Part shown: positions 52,767 to 63,018 of the stretch, in pieces
How positions within the stretch are numbered: position 1 is the first letter of the stretch
Layout: each line of letters opens with the position of its first letter
Source: Mycolicibacterium sp. CBMA 247
GTDB taxonomy: Bacteria > Actinomycetota > Actinomycetes > Mycobacteriales > Mycobacteriaceae
DNA length: 64,000 nt
NCBI RefSeq assembly: GCF_009729095.1
Contig: NZ_VTGX01000001.1
Location: 2,268,025-2,332,024, forward strand
Direction: 5' to 3'
Notes under the pieces: generated by a model
What the model was told of the DNA's origin: nothing
Databases searched by the model: none
Seen by the model: only the letters and a program-made list of their open reading frames with translations
Position numbers and translations under genes: made by a program

Positions 52767-55648
52767 GCGACGACCATGTTGCCAACCACCCGGCCATTCC
52801 GCGATTCCTTCGCCTCTTCTGCGTGCCGGTATTGCTGGGATGGCTGGCGCTAACCGCTATCGTCAACGTCGTCGTGCCCCAGTTGGAGGTAGTCGGCCAA
52901 GAGCACGCGGTGTCCTTGGCTCCCGACGACGCGCCGTCGCTGCAGGCAACGATGCTGGCGGGCAAGGTCTTTGAGGAGTTCGACTCCAACAGCTCGGCGA
53001 TGATCGTGCTGGAGAGCGAGAAACCACTCGGCGAGGAAGCGCACCGCTACTACGACGGCCTGATCAAGAAGCTCGAAGCCGACACCACACACGTCGAGCA
53101 CGTCCAGGACTTTTGGGGTGATCCACTGACAGCGGGCGGCGCGCAGAGCCCCGACGGCAAGGCGACTTACGTGCAGCTCTACCTCGCCGGTAACCAGGGT
53201 GAGACGTTGGCCAATGAATCCGTCCAGGCGGTGAAGAACGTGGTGGGCGCTACTCCGCCGCCGCCGGGCTTGAAGGTCTTCGTCACCGGACCGGGTCCGA
53301 TGGCCTCGGCCCAGCAGGACGCGGGCGACAAGAGTCTGCAACTTGTTACAGCAGTGACCATGGGGGTCATCGTGTTGATGTTGCTGCTCGTCTATCGCTC
53401 CATCATCACCGTGGTTCTAGTCCTGTTCATGGTGATGTTTGAGCTGATGGTCACCCGGGGCGTCGTGGCATTTCTGGGTTACCACGAAGTGATCGGGCTC
53501 TCCACGTTCGCGGTCAACCTGCTTACCTTGCTCGCGATCGCCGCGGGCACCGACTACGCGATCTTTCTCATCGGCCGATATCACGAAGCACGTCGAGCCG
53601 GCGAAGACCGCGAAACCGCTTACTACACCATGTACCGAGGGACTGCCCACGTCATCCTAGGCTCGGGCCTGACGATCTCCGGAGCGACGTTCTGCCTCAG
53701 TTTCACCCGGTTGCCGTATTTCCAGACCATGGGAGTGCCCTTGGCGATCGGCATGCTCGTCGTAACAGTGGCGGCACTCACCATGGCGCCGGCCCTGCTG
53801 ACCGTGGCAAGCCGATTCGGCCTACTGGACCCCAAACGCACCACGAACACCCGCGGCTGGCGCCGGGTGGGCACCGCCGTCGTCCGCTGGCCCGGCCCAA
53901 TTCTGGTGGCGTCCATTGCGGTCGCCCTGATCGGTCTCCTTGCTCTACCGTCCTACACCACCAGCTACAACGATCGCGCTTACCTGCCCGCCGACATCGA
54001 AGCCAACGAGGGCTACGCGGCGGCGGACCGACACTTCTCTCAAGCCCGCCTCAATCCCGAAATGCTCCTACTCCGAGCCGACCATGACCTTCGCAACTCT
54101 GCGGACATGCTCATCATCGACCGAATCGCCAAGGCCGTCTTCCACATTCCCGGCATCGCGCGGGTGCAGACCATCACACGGCCACTGGGCACCCCGATTG
54201 AACACACCTCAATCCCGTACCAGATCGGCATGCAGGGCGTCACCCAACAGCTGAACCAGTCCTATTCGGAGGGCCGCACCGCGGACCTTCTGACCCAGGC
54301 CGATGACATCTCCAAGACGATCGACATCCTGAGACAACAGATGGAGCTGCAGAAGCAGAACGCCGCAGCCCAAAATGAGCAGACCACCGCCTTTCGCGAC
54401 ATCGTTCCGATCGTGAACGGCTTACGCGACAAGATCGCCAACTTCGACGACTTCTTCCGGCCGCTGCGCAATTACTTCTACTGGGAACCTCACTGCTTCG
54501 ACATCCCCTCCTGCGCCGCAATGCGATCGGTGTTCGATGCCATCGACGGCATCAGCCAACTCTCCGACCAGTTCGGAACTATCACCGCCAGTTTGGACAA
54601 GCTTGCTGCCACCCAAGCGAAGCTGAATGCCCTGCTTCCGCCCCAAATCGCCAGCCAGGAAGCAAACCGGCAGCGCATCCTGACCAACTACGCGACGCAA
54701 CAGGGTCTGCAAGACCAGCAAGATCAGCAAGATCAGACGAACGCGATGGGTCAGGCGTTCGACAAGTCCAAGATCGACGATTCGTTCTACCTACCACCTG
54801 AGGTCTTCGACAATCCCGACTTCAAGCGGGGCCTAAAACAGTTCGTGTCGCCAGACGGAAAGGCAGTGCGCTTCATCATCTCCCATCAGGGAGACCCGGC
54901 GACCCCCGAAGGCATCACTCACATCGCCCAGATCAAGAACGCCGCGTTCGAAGCCACCAAGGGCACACCAATGGAAACTTCGAAGATCTACCTCGGCGGC
55001 ACCGCGGCGACCTACAAGGACATGCAAGAGGGCACCACATACGACCTGATGATCGCTGCCGTATCCGCCCTCTGCCTGATCTTCGTCATCATGCTGATCA
55101 TCACCCGCGCAGTCATCGCCGCTTTGGTGATCGTCGGCACGGTGTTGCTCTCGCTGGCTGCTTCGTTCGGGTTGTCCGTACTCATCTGGCAACACATCAT
55201 TGGACTGCAGTTGCACTGGATGGTCCTGGGCATGTCGGTGATCATCCTGCTAGCCGTCGGGTCGGACTACAACCTACTTCTAGTGGCCCGCTTCAAGGAG
55301 GAGCGCGGAGCGGGGTTGAAGACGGGCATCATCCGGTCGATGGCCGGCACCGGCAGCGTAGTGACATCAGCGGGCCTGGTGTTCGCCTTCACGATGATGA
55401 CATTCGCGGTGAGCGATCTGCGTGTAATGGCTCAGGTGGGGACCACCATCGGCCTCGGCCTACTCTTCGACACCTTGGTTGTTCGGTCCTTCATGACGCC
55501 AACCATCGCCGCGCTAATGGGTCGCTGGTTCTGGTGGCCGCAGAACGTACGGACCCGACCAGCCCGGCCAGCGAGGCAGTTAGTAGGCGTGGGATCGCCG
55601 GGGCGGCACAGCTCAGCTGCACCACTCCAAGGCGAGGGAGCGGAATGA
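52763..55648 (+). CDS. mmpL: MmpL family RND-type transporter
   Basis: A 961-residue MmpL. There are two sets of helices, one near the N terminus ([20 protein letters not shown], then from [18 protein letters not shown]) and one after residue 750. Hallmarks are [20 protein letters not shown] and the second [17 protein letters not shown], with the proton-relay Asp-Tyr pairs. The central periplasmic part is rich in Gln ([24 protein letters not shown]). It exports or imports an envelope lipid or siderophore; the substrate is unknown. Confidence 0.94.
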   Translation: MSDDHVANHPAIPRFLRLFCVPVLLGWLALTAIVNVVVPQLEVVGQEHAVSLAPDDAPSLQATMLAGKVFEEFDSNSSAMIVLESEKPLGEEAHRYYDGLIKKLEADTTHVEHVQDFWGDPLTAGGAQSPDGKATYVQLYLAGNQGETLANESVQAVKNVVGATPPPPGLKVFVTGPGPMASAQQDAGDKSLQLVTAVTMGVIVLMLLLVYRSIITVVLVLFMVMFELMVTRGVVAFLGYHEVIGLSTFAVNLLTLLAIAAGTDYAIFLIGRYHEARRAGEDRETAYYTMYRGTAHVILGSGLTISGATFCLSFTRLPYFQTMGVPLAIGMLVVTVAALTMAPALLTVASRFGLLDPKRTTNTRGWRRVGTAVVRWPGPILVASIAVALIGLLALPSYTTSYNDRAYLPADIEANEGYAAADRHFSQARLNPEMLLLRADHDLRNSADMLIIDRIAKAVFHIPGIARVQTITRPLGTPIEHTSIPYQIGMQGVTQQLNQSYSEGRTADLLTQADDISKTIDILRQQMELQKQNAAAQNEQTTAFRDIVPIVNGLRDKIANFDDFFRPLRNYFYWEPHCFDIPSCAAMRSVFDAIDGISQLSDQFGTITASLDKLAATQAKLNALLPPQIASQEANRQRILTNYATQQGLQDQQDQQDQTNAMGQAFDKSKIDDSFYLPPEVFDNPDFKRGLKQFVSPDGKAVRFIISHQGDPATPEGITHIAQIKNAAFEATKGTPMETSKIYLGGTAATYKDMQEGTTYDLMIAAVSALCLIFVIMLIITRAVIAALVIVGTVLLSLAASFGLSVLIWQHIIGLQLHWMVLGMSVIILLAVGSDYNLLLVARFKEERGAGLKTGIIRSMAGTGSVVTSAGLVFAFTMMTFAVSDLRVMAQVGTTIGLGLLFDTLVVRSFMTPTIAALMGRWFWWPQNVRTRPARPARQLVGVGSPGRHSSAAPLQGEGAE

Positions 55649-55923
55649 GTTGGTTAGGCGACGGGTGCGGATCCATGTTGCGCACCCTGTCGGTGCTCGC
55701 CAATCACCCTCACACATATGGAATTAACGAGCAGGACGTCCCCCTGCGTGCAAAACACCGCCACTTGGGCTGGCAGAGCAATCCGTTGGTGTTGGTTGCT
55801 TCCGAACTGCACGGGGAATACGAATCGCACAAGAAGACGTCGAGATCGGTGGCCGGCACTCGGGGACGACTGTTGGAACCGGAGCGCGAGGCCGCTCGCT
55901 CGTCGACGGTGTTAGTTCTATAA
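55645..55923 (+). CDS. Small hypothetical ORF after mmpL
   Basis: A 92-residue frame starting with [16 protein letters not shown], coupled to mmpL as ATGA and preceded by GAGGGAGCGG. No family is recognised, and its end overlaps the convergent methyltransferase by six bases. It may be real or fortuitous. Confidence 0.4.
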   Translation: MSWLGDGCGSMLRTLSVLANHPHTYGINEQDVPLRAKHRHLGWQSNPLVLVASELHGEYESHKKTSRSVAGTRGRLLEPEREAARSSTVLVL

Positions 55924-56655
55924 CCGTTGCGCCCAGACCAACGCTGATCGGAGCGTGCGAAGCCTACCGTCGTGGTCGGTGATCTCGCGCTGCGGAACAT
56001 TGTCATCCACCGTGACCAGACTCCAGCTCTCGTCGAGCACCTTCACCACGTCAGCGGTAGAGAAGAACACGGCTTCCGGCATTTGACCGCCCGCGATATC
56101 CGCATTGGAGGGGTGGTGGCCCACAATCAGCAGTGCTCCGCCCGGACGTACTGCAGCAGCGAGCCGCCGGAACAAAACTTCCCGCTGCGAAATGCCGTGC
56201 AGATAGTGCGCCGAAACTAGATCGAAGGCACCCTCTGGTGGCACCCAGACACTCAGATCAGCGTGTTCCCAGTTGATTCGACGCGCAACCTCAGCGCCGG
56301 TCCGCTCGGCGTGCACGCGCCCGCACTGTAGTGCGCTGGCGATGAAATCAACCGCACTGACCATCCAGCCGTGGCTAGCCAGCCAGATGGCATCCGATCC
56401 TTCACCGCAACCGGCATCGAGTGCTACCCCTGGCGGCAGCTGCTCAGCAGCACCAGTCAACGTCCAATTGGGTACGGCTGACCGTCCCTTCGTAGTGCGG
56501 CGAACGGATTCCCACCGTTGTTCCCAGAATGCCTGATCCAGCCCTGGTACCTCGATGCCATGTCGCCGAGCGGTGTTGGTAACGCGTTCATCGAGTTGTC
56601 TTTCCGTCTCCGCTGAGAAGAATTCTCCGTTTCGCTCGTTCACCCTCAATCCCAT
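55918..56655 (-). CDS. Class I SAM-dependent methyltransferase, TehB/thiopurine-like
   Basis: A 245-residue methyltransferase. AFWEQRWESVRR precedes the SAM motif ALDAGCGEGSDAIWLASHG and then VSAVDFIASALQ. It resembles tellurite/thiopurine-type small-molecule methyltransferases. It is convergent with the small frame after mmpL, with no obvious operon partners. Confidence 0.82.
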   Translation of the reverse strand: MGLRVNERNGEFFSAETERQLDERVTNTARRHGIEVPGLDQAFWEQRWESVRRTTKGRSAVPNWTLTGAAEQLPPGVALDAGCGEGSDAIWLASHGWMVSAVDFIASALQCGRVHAERTGAEVARRINWEHADLSVWVPPEGAFDLVSAHYLHGISQREVLFRRLAAAVRPGGALLIVGHHPSNADIAGGQMPEAVFFSTADVVKVLDESWSLVTVDDNVPQREITDHDGRLRTLRSALVWAQRL

Positions 56656-57104
56656 TCAGTAGTCAGGTGTTTCGCTGCTTGCGAATGATCGCTTTCAGCG
56701 GTTCGATGAGTGCGCACACTCAATCTAATTCAATGTACGAAGGCAGTGCGAGAAAGACGGACTACTTGCTAGACACGCAAAACAGGAACACGTGCAGTTG
56801 CTCAGCGAGCAACTGCAGTGGTCGATTCGCGATGGGCGAACTAGCCGACCCGTCCGTGCGGCTGACAACACTCGAGGGGGGAGCCGCGCCGCAACGATGC
56901 CGAGCAAGCCACGGCGACCGAAACAAGCGACGATCGCCTAACACAGAATTGTTGATGAACGTACGTGCTCCTAAGACAGTCAAATATAGTCACACGGCCC
57001 CGCCGGGTTCAGCTGGACGAGCGCACCGCCCAGGCAATGGTATTGCGCAGACCTCGTGAGTCAGGTTTGGCTGGCTCACCTGACACATCTGCGATGTGCC
57101 GGGT
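56656..57104. other. Intergenic region with a hairpin
   Basis: About 450 bases with no convincing gene. It contains a perfect inverted repeat at 56794-56816 (see that entry). Confidence 0.4.
56794..56816. repeat. Perfect 9-base inverted repeat
   Basis: GCAGTTGCT and AGCAACTGC flank a 5-base loop CAGCG. There is no T-run, so it may be an intrinsic terminator of the mycobacterial kind for either neighbour, or a protein-binding palindrome. Confidence 0.45.
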
Positions 57105-58070
57105 TCAATCCGCAGGCGGCGGGAACCCCACTGTGGTGTAGGCCTCGTCCGGAATTGAGGCACGATCCTTGTATATCGACCATGTGCAGATGGGCCTCTC
57201 TTGCCCCTGGATCGGCGGGCTGATCACCCGCAGCGGGAAGCCCAGTCGTTCGATGGGGGCCCGTTGCTGCAGCTGGCAGCAGTGTGCGCAGTACAGACAC
57301 ACGCCGGTGGTGTTCCACGCCCAATCGTGCTGTCGGGTGGTCACGGCGAACCGAGCTGCACCGGAATCGGTTTCGTAGGTGCGCCCGCCCGATCCGCATG
57401 GGGCGAAGGTTATGACCCAGCGGTCGGGTTCCTCGATGATCGAGAAGGACCCGTCGCGGTCTGGACCGGTGAGATGGCCGCGAGTCGCCTCGAAGATGTC
57501 GAGCAGCAGGCGCTCTGTTGACTGGTTCCACGCCATGGCATCCGGGTGGTAGATCCGCGCGGACCGCTCGTACATCTGCGACAGCAGGGTGTTCCATAGG
57601 TCGCCGATGAAGGCTTCGCCGAGTGCGTTGGACGCGAGATCGAATAGTCCGCAGATGGCGTCGCAGGCCGCATCGTGATGTTCCTGCCAGACACTGCGGG
57701 CGCGGGCCAGCAGGTGCCGCGCCGCGTCGGGTTCGCGCCGCTGACAGGCTTGGCCGAATTCGTCGATGAGGCCGAGGTAGGTGCGCCAGCCGTCGTCGAG
57801 TTCCGCCGCGCCGCGCCCCACGTGAACCGCCGCGGGCGGTACACCGTGGGAGGCCAGGATGCGTGGGATCTCGGTCAGCCACGCCCCGAACAGGTCATAG
57901 GCCTCCTGTGCCTCCTGCACGGTGATGCGCCCATAGTCCTCGGCCGCGGTGAAATCGGCCGAGGACAGTGCATCCTGGGCCCGCGCGTAGCTGGACTGTC
58001 CTTGCTCCAGCCACTCGTCGGCCCTGACCAGGTGGCCGAGCAGGTCGCTGTGGACGACTGCACGGTTCAC
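57105..58070 (-). CDS. Unrecognised protein coupled to glutamine-synthetase-like gene
   Basis: A 321-residue protein of unknown family. The first two thirds are helical and acidic (ARAQDALSSADFTAAEDYGR, AWLTEIPRILASHG). The last third has a cysteine cluster (GVCLYCAHCCQLQQRAP) and IQGQERPICTWSIYKD, which may bind a metal or FeS cluster. ATG 58070 overlaps the stop of the glutamine-synthetase-like gene as ATGA, so the two work in one operon. I do not know its role. Confidence 0.6.
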   Translation of the reverse strand: MNRAVVHSDLLGHLVRADEWLEQGQSSYARAQDALSSADFTAAEDYGRITVQEAQEAYDLFGAWLTEIPRILASHGVPPAAVHVGRGAAELDDGWRTYLGLIDEFGQACQRREPDAARHLLARARSVWQEHHDAACDAICGLFDLASNALGEAFIGDLWNTLLSQMYERSARIYHPDAMAWNQSTERLLLDIFEATRGHLTGPDRDGSFSIIEEPDRWVITFAPCGSGGRTYETDSGAARFAVTTRQHDWAWNTTGVCLYCAHCCQLQQRAPIERLGFPLRVISPPIQGQERPICTWSIYKDRASIPDEAYTTVGFPPPAD

Positions 58071-59482
58071 GTGCGCTCGAAGTAGCGACGGCGTTCCCAG
58101 TCGGTGACCGTCTGGGTGAGGAAGGCGTTCATTTCGCCGCGACCGACGGTCAACAGGTGGGCGTGCACCTCGGCCCCCAGCGAAGACTTGGCCGTGTCAC
58201 TTCCTGCGAACAGATCGATCGCCTCGGGTAGCGATGTCGGTAGTTGGGGCAGGTCGGTGCGTGCGTAACCGTCGCCGTCGATCAGTTCGGGGAACGGTAA
58301 GCGACGTTCGATCCCGTCGACACCGGCAGCGACAGCCGCGGCGATGGCGACGTAAGGGTTGACGTCGGCACCGGGGATTCGGTTCTCCACCCGGCGGTGG
58401 GAACTGTCACCAACCACCCGGAACGACAGCGTGCGGTTGTCGTTGCCACAGGCGACCGTCGTCGGAGCGAAGGAATTTGGTTGGAAGCGTCTGTACGAGT
58501 TCAGGTTTGGCGCGTACAGCAGACACATTTCCCGGGCAGCGTCGACCAATCCGGCAAGGAAGCCGTCGAACAGTTCATTATCACCCAACGGGGTCGAGCC
58601 GTCGACGGACCACAGACTGGTGTGGATATGGCACGAACTCCCCAGGCCCGCGGCGTCCCACTTGGCCATGAACGTGGCGGATTTCCCCATGCGCGTCGCG
58701 ATCGCCTTGACTCCGAACTTGTAGATGAAGTGGCGGTCGGCCATTTCCAGCGCGTCGGTGTGGGTGAGGTTGATCTCCTGCTGCCCGAGCCCGTATTCAC
58801 AGGACAACGCCTCGATGGGCACGCCGGCCAGCTCCATCTGTTCGACCACGGCGTCGATGAACGATTCGTTGGAGATCGCGACGAGGGGGTCGTAAGCGCC
58901 CTGGTACCGCGACGCCGGAGACATCTCCTGGTACCGGGATCGCCAGCCGTCCTCATAGCTCTGCTCGAACAGGAAGAACTCGAGTTCGGAGGCACACTGG
59001 ACGGTGGCCCCATGCTCGGCCAGCCGGGCCAGCTGACGCTTGAGGATCTGCCGGGGCGCGATTTCGAGCAGCGTGCCATCGGCCAGCACGGGGTCGCAGA
59101 TCACGAACGCGGTATCGGTCATCCACGGCAAGACCCGCAGCGTGCTCAGATCGGGTTTCAGATAGCAGTCTGGACCGCCGATGCTCAGTCCGCCGACATG
59201 TTCAAGGTCGGGGTTGAGGTCCTGCTCAATGTCGAGCTGCCAGACCATCAGCGGGATACGGAATGCCGTGTGGTCGCCGACGTGCTCCAGGAAGCGTCGC
59301 GCTGGAAGATGCTCACCCAGCGGTCGACCGACATTGTCGGCGGCGGCCAGGAAGACCTTGGTGATGCGGCCCCCGTCGACAGCCTCTCGCAGCGCTTGCA
59401 ACGACCAGATGCCGTGAGGTTGCGAAACACCGTTGGTGCTGAGGCCCGAGAGGGTGAGCGGCTGGTTGGGGTGAACTGTCAT
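58067..59482 (-). CDS. Glutamine-synthetase family protein, gamma-glutamyl-amide ligase-like
   Basis: A 471-residue type I GS-fold enzyme. Catalytic residues are in place: ELEFFLFE, EYGLGQQEINL, SSCHIHTSLW and NRIPGADVNPYVA. Sequences of this length near catabolic genes are often gamma-glutamyl-amine ligases (PuuA type) rather than true GlnA. ATG 59482 follows GGAG at six bases; a TTG at 59494 is less likely. A palindromic operator lies 24 bases upstream. It is coupled to the unknown protein downstream. Confidence 0.85.
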   Translation of the reverse strand: MTVHPNQPLTLSGLSTNGVSQPHGIWSLQALREAVDGGRITKVFLAAADNVGRPLGEHLPARRFLEHVGDHTAFRIPLMVWQLDIEQDLNPDLEHVGGLSIGGPDCYLKPDLSTLRVLPWMTDTAFVICDPVLADGTLLEIAPRQILKRQLARLAEHGATVQCASELEFFLFEQSYEDGWRSRYQEMSPASRYQGAYDPLVAISNESFIDAVVEQMELAGVPIEALSCEYGLGQQEINLTHTDALEMADRHFIYKFGVKAIATRMGKSATFMAKWDAAGLGSSCHIHTSLWSVDGSTPLGDNELFDGFLAGLVDAAREMCLLYAPNLNSYRRFQPNSFAPTTVACGNDNRTLSFRVVGDSSHRRVENRIPGADVNPYVAIAAAVAAGVDGIERRLPFPELIDGDGYARTDLPQLPTSLPEAIDLFAGSDTAKSSLGAEVHAHLLTVGRGEMNAFLTQTVTDWERRRYFERT

Positions 59483-59505
59483 GGTGTTCTCCAAACTAAA
59501 GCGCT

Positions 59506-59516
59506 ATTGGTCCAAT
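59506..59516. promoter_or_regulatory. Palindromic operator-like site before the GS-like gene
   Basis: ATTGGTCCAAT is a perfect palindrome about a central T and overlaps the expected promoter of the glutamine-synthetase-like operon. The form resembles FadR-subfamily GntR operators. No GntR gene is visible in the window. Confidence 0.45.
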
Positions 59517-59578
59517 TTATATCTCTTTTGTGAGCTGGGTCAAGATTTCGTCGGCGCTGTAACGCCGGCGAAATCAGC

Positions 59579-59669
59579 TCACCGCAGTACCGGCCGGGCC
59601 ATCACGACCCGCTGAATCTGGTTGGTGCCCTGATAGATCTGGGTGATCTTGGCGTCCCGCATGAATCGC
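59579..59669 (-). pseudogene. Acyl-CoA dehydrogenase C-terminal remnant
   Basis: The minus frame ends RFMRDAKITQIYQGTNQIQR, then VVMARPVLR and a TGA. It is the standard C-terminal end of acyl-CoA dehydrogenases (YQGTNQIQ). The rest of the gene is absent; the BVMO gene follows directly. Confidence 0.75.
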
Positions 59670-59677
59670 GGTTTCCA

Positions 59678-61156
59678 TCACGACCGCGAAAGTGCCATCC
59701 GACGTAGTAATTTGGTGGCCAGAATGTATGTGCTCGGACTCGCCGGCCACTGTGAGATGACCTTGCCGGTGCGATTGGCACCGGCCCGGAAGTAGCTTTC
59801 GGTGACCGCCCACACGGTCTTCGCCAGGCGGTTCTGCGCCCAGTCGTTGTAGATGTAGAAGGCCGACCGGCGGACCTCGACGCGCCGCTTTCCCTCGCGG
59901 GCCGCCCGGGCGATCGCGGCCGCGGCAAAGTTGGCCTGCGCCTCGTAGAACGCCACGAGCGGAACGACATTGGTGTTGGGCCCGAACATGATGAAGAAGT
60001 TCGGGAAACCGGGCACCATCATCCCGAGGAAGGCCTCGGCGCCGTCGGCCCAGGTGTCATGCAGATCGGCGCCGTTCTCGCCGGAGACCTGGTATGTGCT
60101 CAGGTACTTGTGCGCCTGGAACCCGGTGGCCAGCACGATCATGTCGAGTTGGTGCTCCTCGCCATTGGCGTCGACGGCACCGCGGGCCGACAGTCCCTTC
60201 ACCGCATGCGGCACCAGCCTGACGTTCGGGCGCTTGAGCGCTTGGTAGTAGGTGTCGCTGATCACCGTTCGGCGGCCCTCCATGGGGAAATCGGGTGTCA
60301 GCACGTCGAGCAGATCTGGGCGGTCCGCCATCTCCTGGTGCAGGTAGGCCAGGGCCGCCGCGCGACGCTTTCCGTTGAGATGCCGGTCTTCTCGGGCATG
60401 GCGAACCTGGTGCTGACGCAGGTCGTAGCGCAGCCACAGCCGTAGCCGCCGATACCCGTACACCGGCGCAAGTTTGTTGAGTCGACGCTCGAGGGGACTG
60501 AAATCCCGCGACTCTTTGGGCAGCATCCAGTTCGGCTCGATCTGGAACACGGTCACCGCCGAGGCCACCTTCTCGGCCTCGGTGACCACCTGAACCGCTG
60601 ACGAGCCGGTGCCGAGGATCCCGACCGACTTGCCGGCCATGTCCAAACCATCACGCCACTCCGAGGTGTGGCAGATCGGACCGCCGAAGTCGTGTTCCTC
60701 CCGGACAAACGGGGGCTTCGCAGGGGTGTTGAGGAACCCGACTGCGCTGATGACGTAGTCGAATCGCCCGTGATCGACCTGCGACGCGGTCGACACGGTG
60801 TAGTCCTGCCGTTCGTCCGACCACTGCACGTGCCGGACCTCCTCGCTGAACCGCATGTGCGGTACGAGGTTCCATTTGTTGGCCACATAATGCAGGTAGC
60901 CGAGCAACTCGCTCCAGCCGGCGTGGGTACGAGTCCAGTCATAGCGTTCGAACGAGAACGAGTAGATGTGGGACTCGAGGTCGACCTCGGCTCCGGGATA
61001 GGTGTTGTGTCGCCAAGTCCCGCCGAGGCCGGGAGACCGTTCGAAGATGACGAAGTCGTCGATACCATGCTTCTTGAGTGCGACTGCCGCCGCGATGCCG
61101 CTGAAACCTGCACCGATGACTGCCACCCGGGGGCGGAATGTTCGGTCCGCATTCAT
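59678..61156 (-). CDS. Baeyer-Villiger/flavin-containing monooxygenase
   Basis: A 492-residue flavoprotein monooxygenase. It has GAGFSGIAAAVAL (FAD), GGTWRHNTYPG, the Baeyer-Villiger fingerprint FGGPICHTSEW and GTGSSAVQVV (NADPH). It inserts oxygen into a ketone to give an ester or lactone. ATG 61156 has GGCAGG upstream. With the SDRs and esterase that follow upstream it forms an alcohol-ketone-ester-acid route, a layout like that of the mymA operon. Confidence 0.88.
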   Translation of the reverse strand: MNADRTFRPRVAVIGAGFSGIAAAVALKKHGIDDFVIFERSPGLGGTWRHNTYPGAEVDLESHIYSFSFERYDWTRTHAGWSELLGYLHYVANKWNLVPHMRFSEEVRHVQWSDERQDYTVSTASQVDHGRFDYVISAVGFLNTPAKPPFVREEHDFGGPICHTSEWRDGLDMAGKSVGILGTGSSAVQVVTEAEKVASAVTVFQIEPNWMLPKESRDFSPLERRLNKLAPVYGYRRLRLWLRYDLRQHQVRHAREDRHLNGKRRAAALAYLHQEMADRPDLLDVLTPDFPMEGRRTVISDTYYQALKRPNVRLVPHAVKGLSARGAVDANGEEHQLDMIVLATGFQAHKYLSTYQVSGENGADLHDTWADGAEAFLGMMVPGFPNFFIMFGPNTNVVPLVAFYEAQANFAAAAIARAAREGKRRVEVRRSAFYIYNDWAQNRLAKTVWAVTESYFRAGANRTGKVISQWPASPSTYILATKLLRRMALSRS

Positions 61157-61277
61157 GCAGATCACCTGCCTTCGATAGTTGTTGTCGGCTACCGGATTCC
61201 GGATCGCCTTGATATTTGAGGTCTGACATTCGGCTCTTCAAACGGCGCGGCCGAGGCTGGGTTGGTCCCTATCCGGA

Positions 61278-62018
61278 CTATCTGAGCTGGGCTGACCATC
61301 CGCCGTCGACGATGAGTTCGGTCGCGGTGACGAACGCCGCGTCATCCGACAGTAGAAATGCCGTGGCATTCGCCACATCAGCCGGCATTCCCAAGCGGCC
61401 CAGCGGTGTTCGTCGCTCCATATCTAAGCGACGTTCCGGTGACCGCTCGTAGATCGGGGAGATCATCGGCGTCAGAATCGCTCCCGGGCACACCGCATTG
61501 CACCGAATCCCCTCGGGCGCAAGCCGCACCGCCATCGCGCGCGACAACGACACCACAGCGGCCTTGCTCGCCTGATAGGCATCCAGCGGCGAGTCCATCG
61601 TGCGCAGGCCGGCGAGGCTGGCGATATTGACGATGCTCTTGCCCCGCCCCTTGCCCAGGTGCGGCAGCGCGGCGACGGTGAGGCGGCGCAACGCGTCCAG
61701 GTTGACGCCCATGGTCAACTGCCAGGCTTCATCGTCGTTGACGTCGAACACCGACCCGTCGCGGTCGAAGAACGCCAGCCCCGCGGCATTCACCAGATAG
61801 TCCAGGCCCGTGTCGCCGGTCGTGGTGAACAGCGGATCGAACGCAGAGCCGGTGGCGAGCAGATCCAAGGAAACATAGGTCACTTCGGCGGCAAGCTCGG
61901 GACCCGCTGCCGCGGCGACGTCGGTCGCCACGACCCGGACTCCGTCGGCGTGCAGCCTGGCCACGATCGCACCGCCGATGCCGCCGTTGGCTCCAGTGAC
62001 GAGCGCTGTCGGCCTCAT
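61278..62018 (-). CDS. Short-chain dehydrogenase/reductase
   Basis: A 246-residue SDR with TGANGGIG, NAAGL, a serine in NIASLAG and YQASK. VVATDV after strand 2 suggests NAD. ATG 62018 overlaps the esterase stop as ATGA, so they share an mRNA. It could make the ketone substrate for the BVMO. Confidence 0.86.
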   Translation of the reverse strand: MRPTALVTGANGGIGGAIVARLHADGVRVVATDVAAAAGPELAAEVTYVSLDLLATGSAFDPLFTTTGDTGLDYLVNAAGLAFFDRDGSVFDVNDDEAWQLTMGVNLDALRRLTVAALPHLGKGRGKSIVNIASLAGLRTMDSPLDAYQASKAAVVSLSRAMAVRLAPEGIRCNAVCPGAILTPMISPIYERSPERRLDMERRTPLGRLGMPADVANATAFLLSDDAAFVTATELIVDGGWSAQLR

Positions 62019-62968
62019 GCCGGCGTACCGATGCGCGGTTGTAGGGCACGGGCCAGGCGTTCACCAGCGAGATGCATGGCGTCGGTCGCGACCGGAAAGA
62101 TCTCGTCGAGCCCGAAGAATCCGTGGATCATGCCCGGGTACTCCCGCGTGATCGTCGGCACGCCCGCGGCGTGCAACGCTTCGGCGAGCAACACTCCTTG
62201 CGGCTTGATCGGATCGCACTCGGCGAGGATGACGGTGGCCTCGGGCAGCCCCGCCAGATCGGCGTTGAGCAACGTCATCCGCGGGTCCGCATGGTCCTCG
62301 GGGGTACTGAGGTAATTGCTCTGGTGCCAAAGGCATTCGTCGCGTTCGAGCATCACGCCCTGGTAGCGGTCGTCGAACCCGACACTGAGATCGGTTGTCG
62401 ATGCCGGATACACCAGCAGCTGGTGGCGCACTGCGGGGGCCAGGTCGGTGTCCCTGGCGTGGATCGCCACGGCGCAGGCCAGGTTGCCGCCGGCGCTGTC
62501 CCCGGCGACGGCGAGCCGCCGGGCGTCGACGCCCAGGTCCGCGACGGTATGTGCGTCACCGGCCCACAGCAGCGCGTCGATCGCGTCGTCGACGGCGATG
62601 GGGAATCGGTGTTCGGGCCCACGCCGATAATCCACCGACAGCACGGCCGACCCAGCGGCATTGGCCAGCAGTCTCGTCGTGACGTCGTGGGAGTCGATGC
62701 TGCCCATCAGCCATCCGCCACCGTGGTAGTAGACGGTGAGCGGAAGCTCGCCTTCGGAATCGGGCAGATACACCCGGCCACGGATCCGGTCGCCGTCGCG
62801 GGTCGGGATCGTCACATCGACGACGCGCGCGATGGCGGGCCTGGTCAGCCCGGCGAATGCCGCTTCGAAATTCTCGCGGGCGGTGGCAACGGGCAGCAGG
62901 TGTGCATTGGGACGGCCCGACACGCGGGCGTCGTCGAGCATCTTCTGTGCTACCGGATCGATGGGCAT
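62015..62968 (-). CDS. Alpha/beta hydrolase, HSL family esterase
   Basis: A 317-residue esterase with YYHGGGWLMG, GDSAGGNLA (Ser), an Asp in AECDPIKPQG and the His in MIHGFFGL. ATG 62968 is preceded by GGAAGGA at nine bases, so I do not use the longer frame to 63004. It would hydrolyse the ester produced by the BVMO. Confidence 0.88.
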   Translation of the reverse strand: MPIDPVAQKMLDDARVSGRPNAHLLPVATARENFEAAFAGLTRPAIARVVDVTIPTRDGDRIRGRVYLPDSEGELPLTVYYHGGGWLMGSIDSHDVTTRLLANAAGSAVLSVDYRRGPEHRFPIAVDDAIDALLWAGDAHTVADLGVDARRLAVAGDSAGGNLACAVAIHARDTDLAPAVRHQLLVYPASTTDLSVGFDDRYQGVMLERDECLWHQSNYLSTPEDHADPRMTLLNADLAGLPEATVILAECDPIKPQGVLLAEALHAAGVPTITREYPGMIHGFFGLDEIFPVATDAMHLAGERLARALQPRIGTPA

Positions 62969-63018
62969 GAGATTGGTCCTTCCTTTCGGGTCTGGCATCG
63001 GCACGGTTCAGGCACGCT

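Noticed and set aside
56667..57059. A 130-codon plus-strand frame
   Set aside because: No family features, and the perfect hairpin lies inside it, so a coding role is unlikely.
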